Notes under the pieces: model-generated | Database searches by the model: none | What the model saw: only the letters and a program-made list of their open reading frames with translations | What the model was told of the DNA's origin: nothing | DNA from: Chitinophagaceae bacterium | Lineage (GTDB): Bacteria; Bacteroidota; Bacteroidia; Chitinophagales; Chitinophagaceae | Direction: 5' to 3' | Assembly (NCBI GenBank): GCA_016786525.1 | Contig: JAEUVW010000277.1 | Span: forward strand, 1 to 5,785 | DNA: 5,785 nucleotides | Shown here: positions 4,492-5,785 of the stretch, piece by piece | Position numbering within the stretch: position 1 is the first letter of the stretch | Layout: every line of letters begins with the position of its first letter | Made by a program: the position numbers and the translations under genes

Positions 4492-5785
4492 TTAATCCTG
4501 GTCTTCGCTTTCCTCCAGCCACTTTTCACTTTGCAGCTTTTGCTTGCCACGACCGGCCTTGTTGAGCCAGAGCAGCATAGCAGGCTGCAGGGTCAGGTTG
4601 GTGATCATGGCCAGCAGCAGGGTCAGCGAGGTCAGGAAGCCCAGTGATTTGGTTCCATCGAAATTGGACAAAGCAAACACGCCAAAACCGGCAATCAGGA
4701 TCAGCGAGGTATAAATAATACTGAGCCCGGTGTCGAAAATGGTATGCCGTACGGTGTTGCCGACATCGTCTTTATGTTGTTTCAGCTCATGCTTATAGCT
4801 GACCAGGAAACGGATCGTGACATCGATCGTAATACCCAGCGCCACACTGAAGACAAGCACTGTTGAGGGCTTGATCGGGATATTCATCCAGCCCATAATA
4901 CCTGCCGTTGCCAGCAACGGGATGATATTGACCACAAAGGATATGATCAGGATACGCCAGGAGTAGAACAGGATGACCATACAGCCGAAGATCATGATGA
5001 AAGCCAGTACCAGGCTATCCCGCAGGCTGTTGATGATGAATTTGCTGCCTTCCAGGAAAATAATGCTGGACCCCGTAAAGGTGACCGTATACTTACCGGT
5101 GTCAAACAGCGCATAGGTCTTGGGGCGGATACTGTCCAGCAGCAGGGGCAGCTTTACCGAACCTACATCTTCCATATTGATGCTAATCCGGGTTTTTTGC
5201 TTGGTACTGTCCATAAAAGTGGTCAGCAGTTTGGCAAACATATCCCCTCCCCCGTTTGCGGCATTCCTGTTGGGTTTGGCGCGCAGGTAAGGCTGTATAA
5301 AAGCCCCGTCCATCATATTGGGCACACCATAGCTGCTGCTGTCCCCGTCGTAGTACGCCTGGCGGGCAAATTTCACCCCATCCACAAAAGACAGCGGATG
5401 CCCCAGTTCCTTGTATTCAGACAGGGCAATACCCAGCTGGTCTATTTTCTGCATTACCGGAAGCGATACGGCCCCGTTTTTCCTGCGGGTATCGATGACG
5501 ATCTCCAACGGCATCACACCATGAAAATGCTGCTCAAAAAATTTAAGATCGGTATAGATCTTGTCTTTCTTCGGCAGGTCGTCTACCACATAGCCTACCG
5601 TTTTCAGGCGTGCAACACCGATCAGCGACACTATGGTTACCGCCAGCGAGGCTACATAAATGATTTTCCGGTTGTTGAAGACCCAGTTTGTCAGGATGTT
5701 CAGGATCTTGTTCAGCCAGCCGCTCTCCAGGTAATTGGTGTGCTTGGTCTTCGGCGCGGGCAGGTAGCTGAACAAAGCCGGCAGG
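4492..5785 (-). CDS. RND/MMPL-family membrane transporter (C-terminal half, runs off right edge)
   Basis: The frame is open to the right edge and gives 430 residues before the TAA at 4494-4492, so the N-terminus is outside the window. A TTG at 5775 is not a credible start, because the preceding codons (LPA) continue the LPALFSYLPAPK segment typical of the end of the first RND half. The layout is that of the second half of an MMPL-type RND protein of about 800 residues. TM7 is at about 41-59, followed by a periplasmic loop of about 195 residues beginning with the DDLPKKDKIYTDLKFFEQHF porter-type segment. TM8 to TM12 lie at about 256-274, 278-300, 305-328, 350-372 and 380-407. TM10 contains SVALGITIDVTIRFLVSY, with the buried Asp (about 321) where proton-relay acids sit in RND pumps. 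A short acidic cytoplasmic tail ends it. The family exports lipids or hydrophobic compounds using the proton gradient; the substrate is unknown. The loop lacks the large docking domain of AcrB-type drug pumps. Confidence 0.88.
   Translation of the reverse strand, partial: LPALFSYLPAPKTKHTNYLESGWLNKILNILTNWVFNNRKIIYVASLAVTIVSLIGVARLKTVGYVVDDLPKKDKIYTDLKFFEQHFHGVMPLEIVIDTRRKNGAVSLPVMQKIDQLGIALSEYKELGHPLSFVDGVKFARQAYYDGDSSSYGVPNMMDGAFIQPYLRAKPNRNAANGGGDMFAKLLTTFMDSTKQKTRISINMEDVGSVKLPLLLDSIRPKTYALFDTGKYTVTFTGSSIIFLEGSKFIINSLRDSLVLAFIMIFGCMVILFYSWRILIISFVVNIIPLLATAGIMGWMNIPIKPSTVLVFSVALGITIDVTIRFLVSYKHELKQHKDDVGNTVRHTIFDTGLSIIYTSLILIAGFGVFALSNFDGTKSLGFLTSLTLLLAMITNLTLQPAMLLWLNKAGRGKQKLQSEKWLEESEDQD

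Noticed and set aside
5773..5775. TTG at 5775 as the start of the transporter
   Set aside because: The frame continues upstream to the window edge, and the protein would then consist only of the second half of an RND transporter.

Overview
The window looks like a chromosomal fragment of a member of the Bacteroidota, probably a Chitinophagaceae-type organism. This is inferred from three things: signal peptides ending in '...AHAQ' or '...VFSQ', little Shine-Dalgarno signal before most starts, and a -7 box of the Bacteroidota type (TAnnTTTG) before one gene. No rRNA, tRNA, CRISPR array, insertion sequence or integrase was seen. No stretch over 300 bases lacks a gene.

Left part (1-2310). Two genes lie on the minus strand. 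The leftmost is the N-terminal half of a radical SAM protein of the 'putative DNA modification/repair' type, with the 4Fe-4S motif CIFDCAFC; it runs off the left edge. Upstream of it, 81 bases away, is a complete 501-residue integral membrane glycosyltransferase of the GT22 (Alg9/PIG-B-like) type. It appears to start with TTG, close behind a TAGTTTTG -7 box.

Middle part (2311-4003). Three plus-strand genes follow: a secreted, outer-membrane beta-barrel-like protein, a 61-residue Cro/C1-type DNA-binding protein, and a 140-residue exported protein of unknown function. They look like separate transcription units. A clear intrinsic terminator follows the barrel gene, and a long hairpin with a T tract follows the regulator gene. 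The 140-residue gene has its own candidate promoter, which contains a perfect 16-bp palindrome.

Right part (3996-5785). Two minus-strand genes face the middle group: a single-domain (REC-only) response regulator and the C-terminal half of an RND/MMPL-type membrane transporter that runs off the right edge. The response regulator and the 140-residue gene converge, with only 8 bases between their stop codons. A near-perfect hairpin (11-bp arms) spans both stops.

I do not see a convincing new multi-gene system. The most interesting items are the operator-like palindrome with its shared half-site, the terminator built from the ends of two convergent genes, the hairpin around the start of the radical SAM gene, and the unrecognised exported protein. 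The functions of the exported protein and the barrel protein cannot be read from the sequence.
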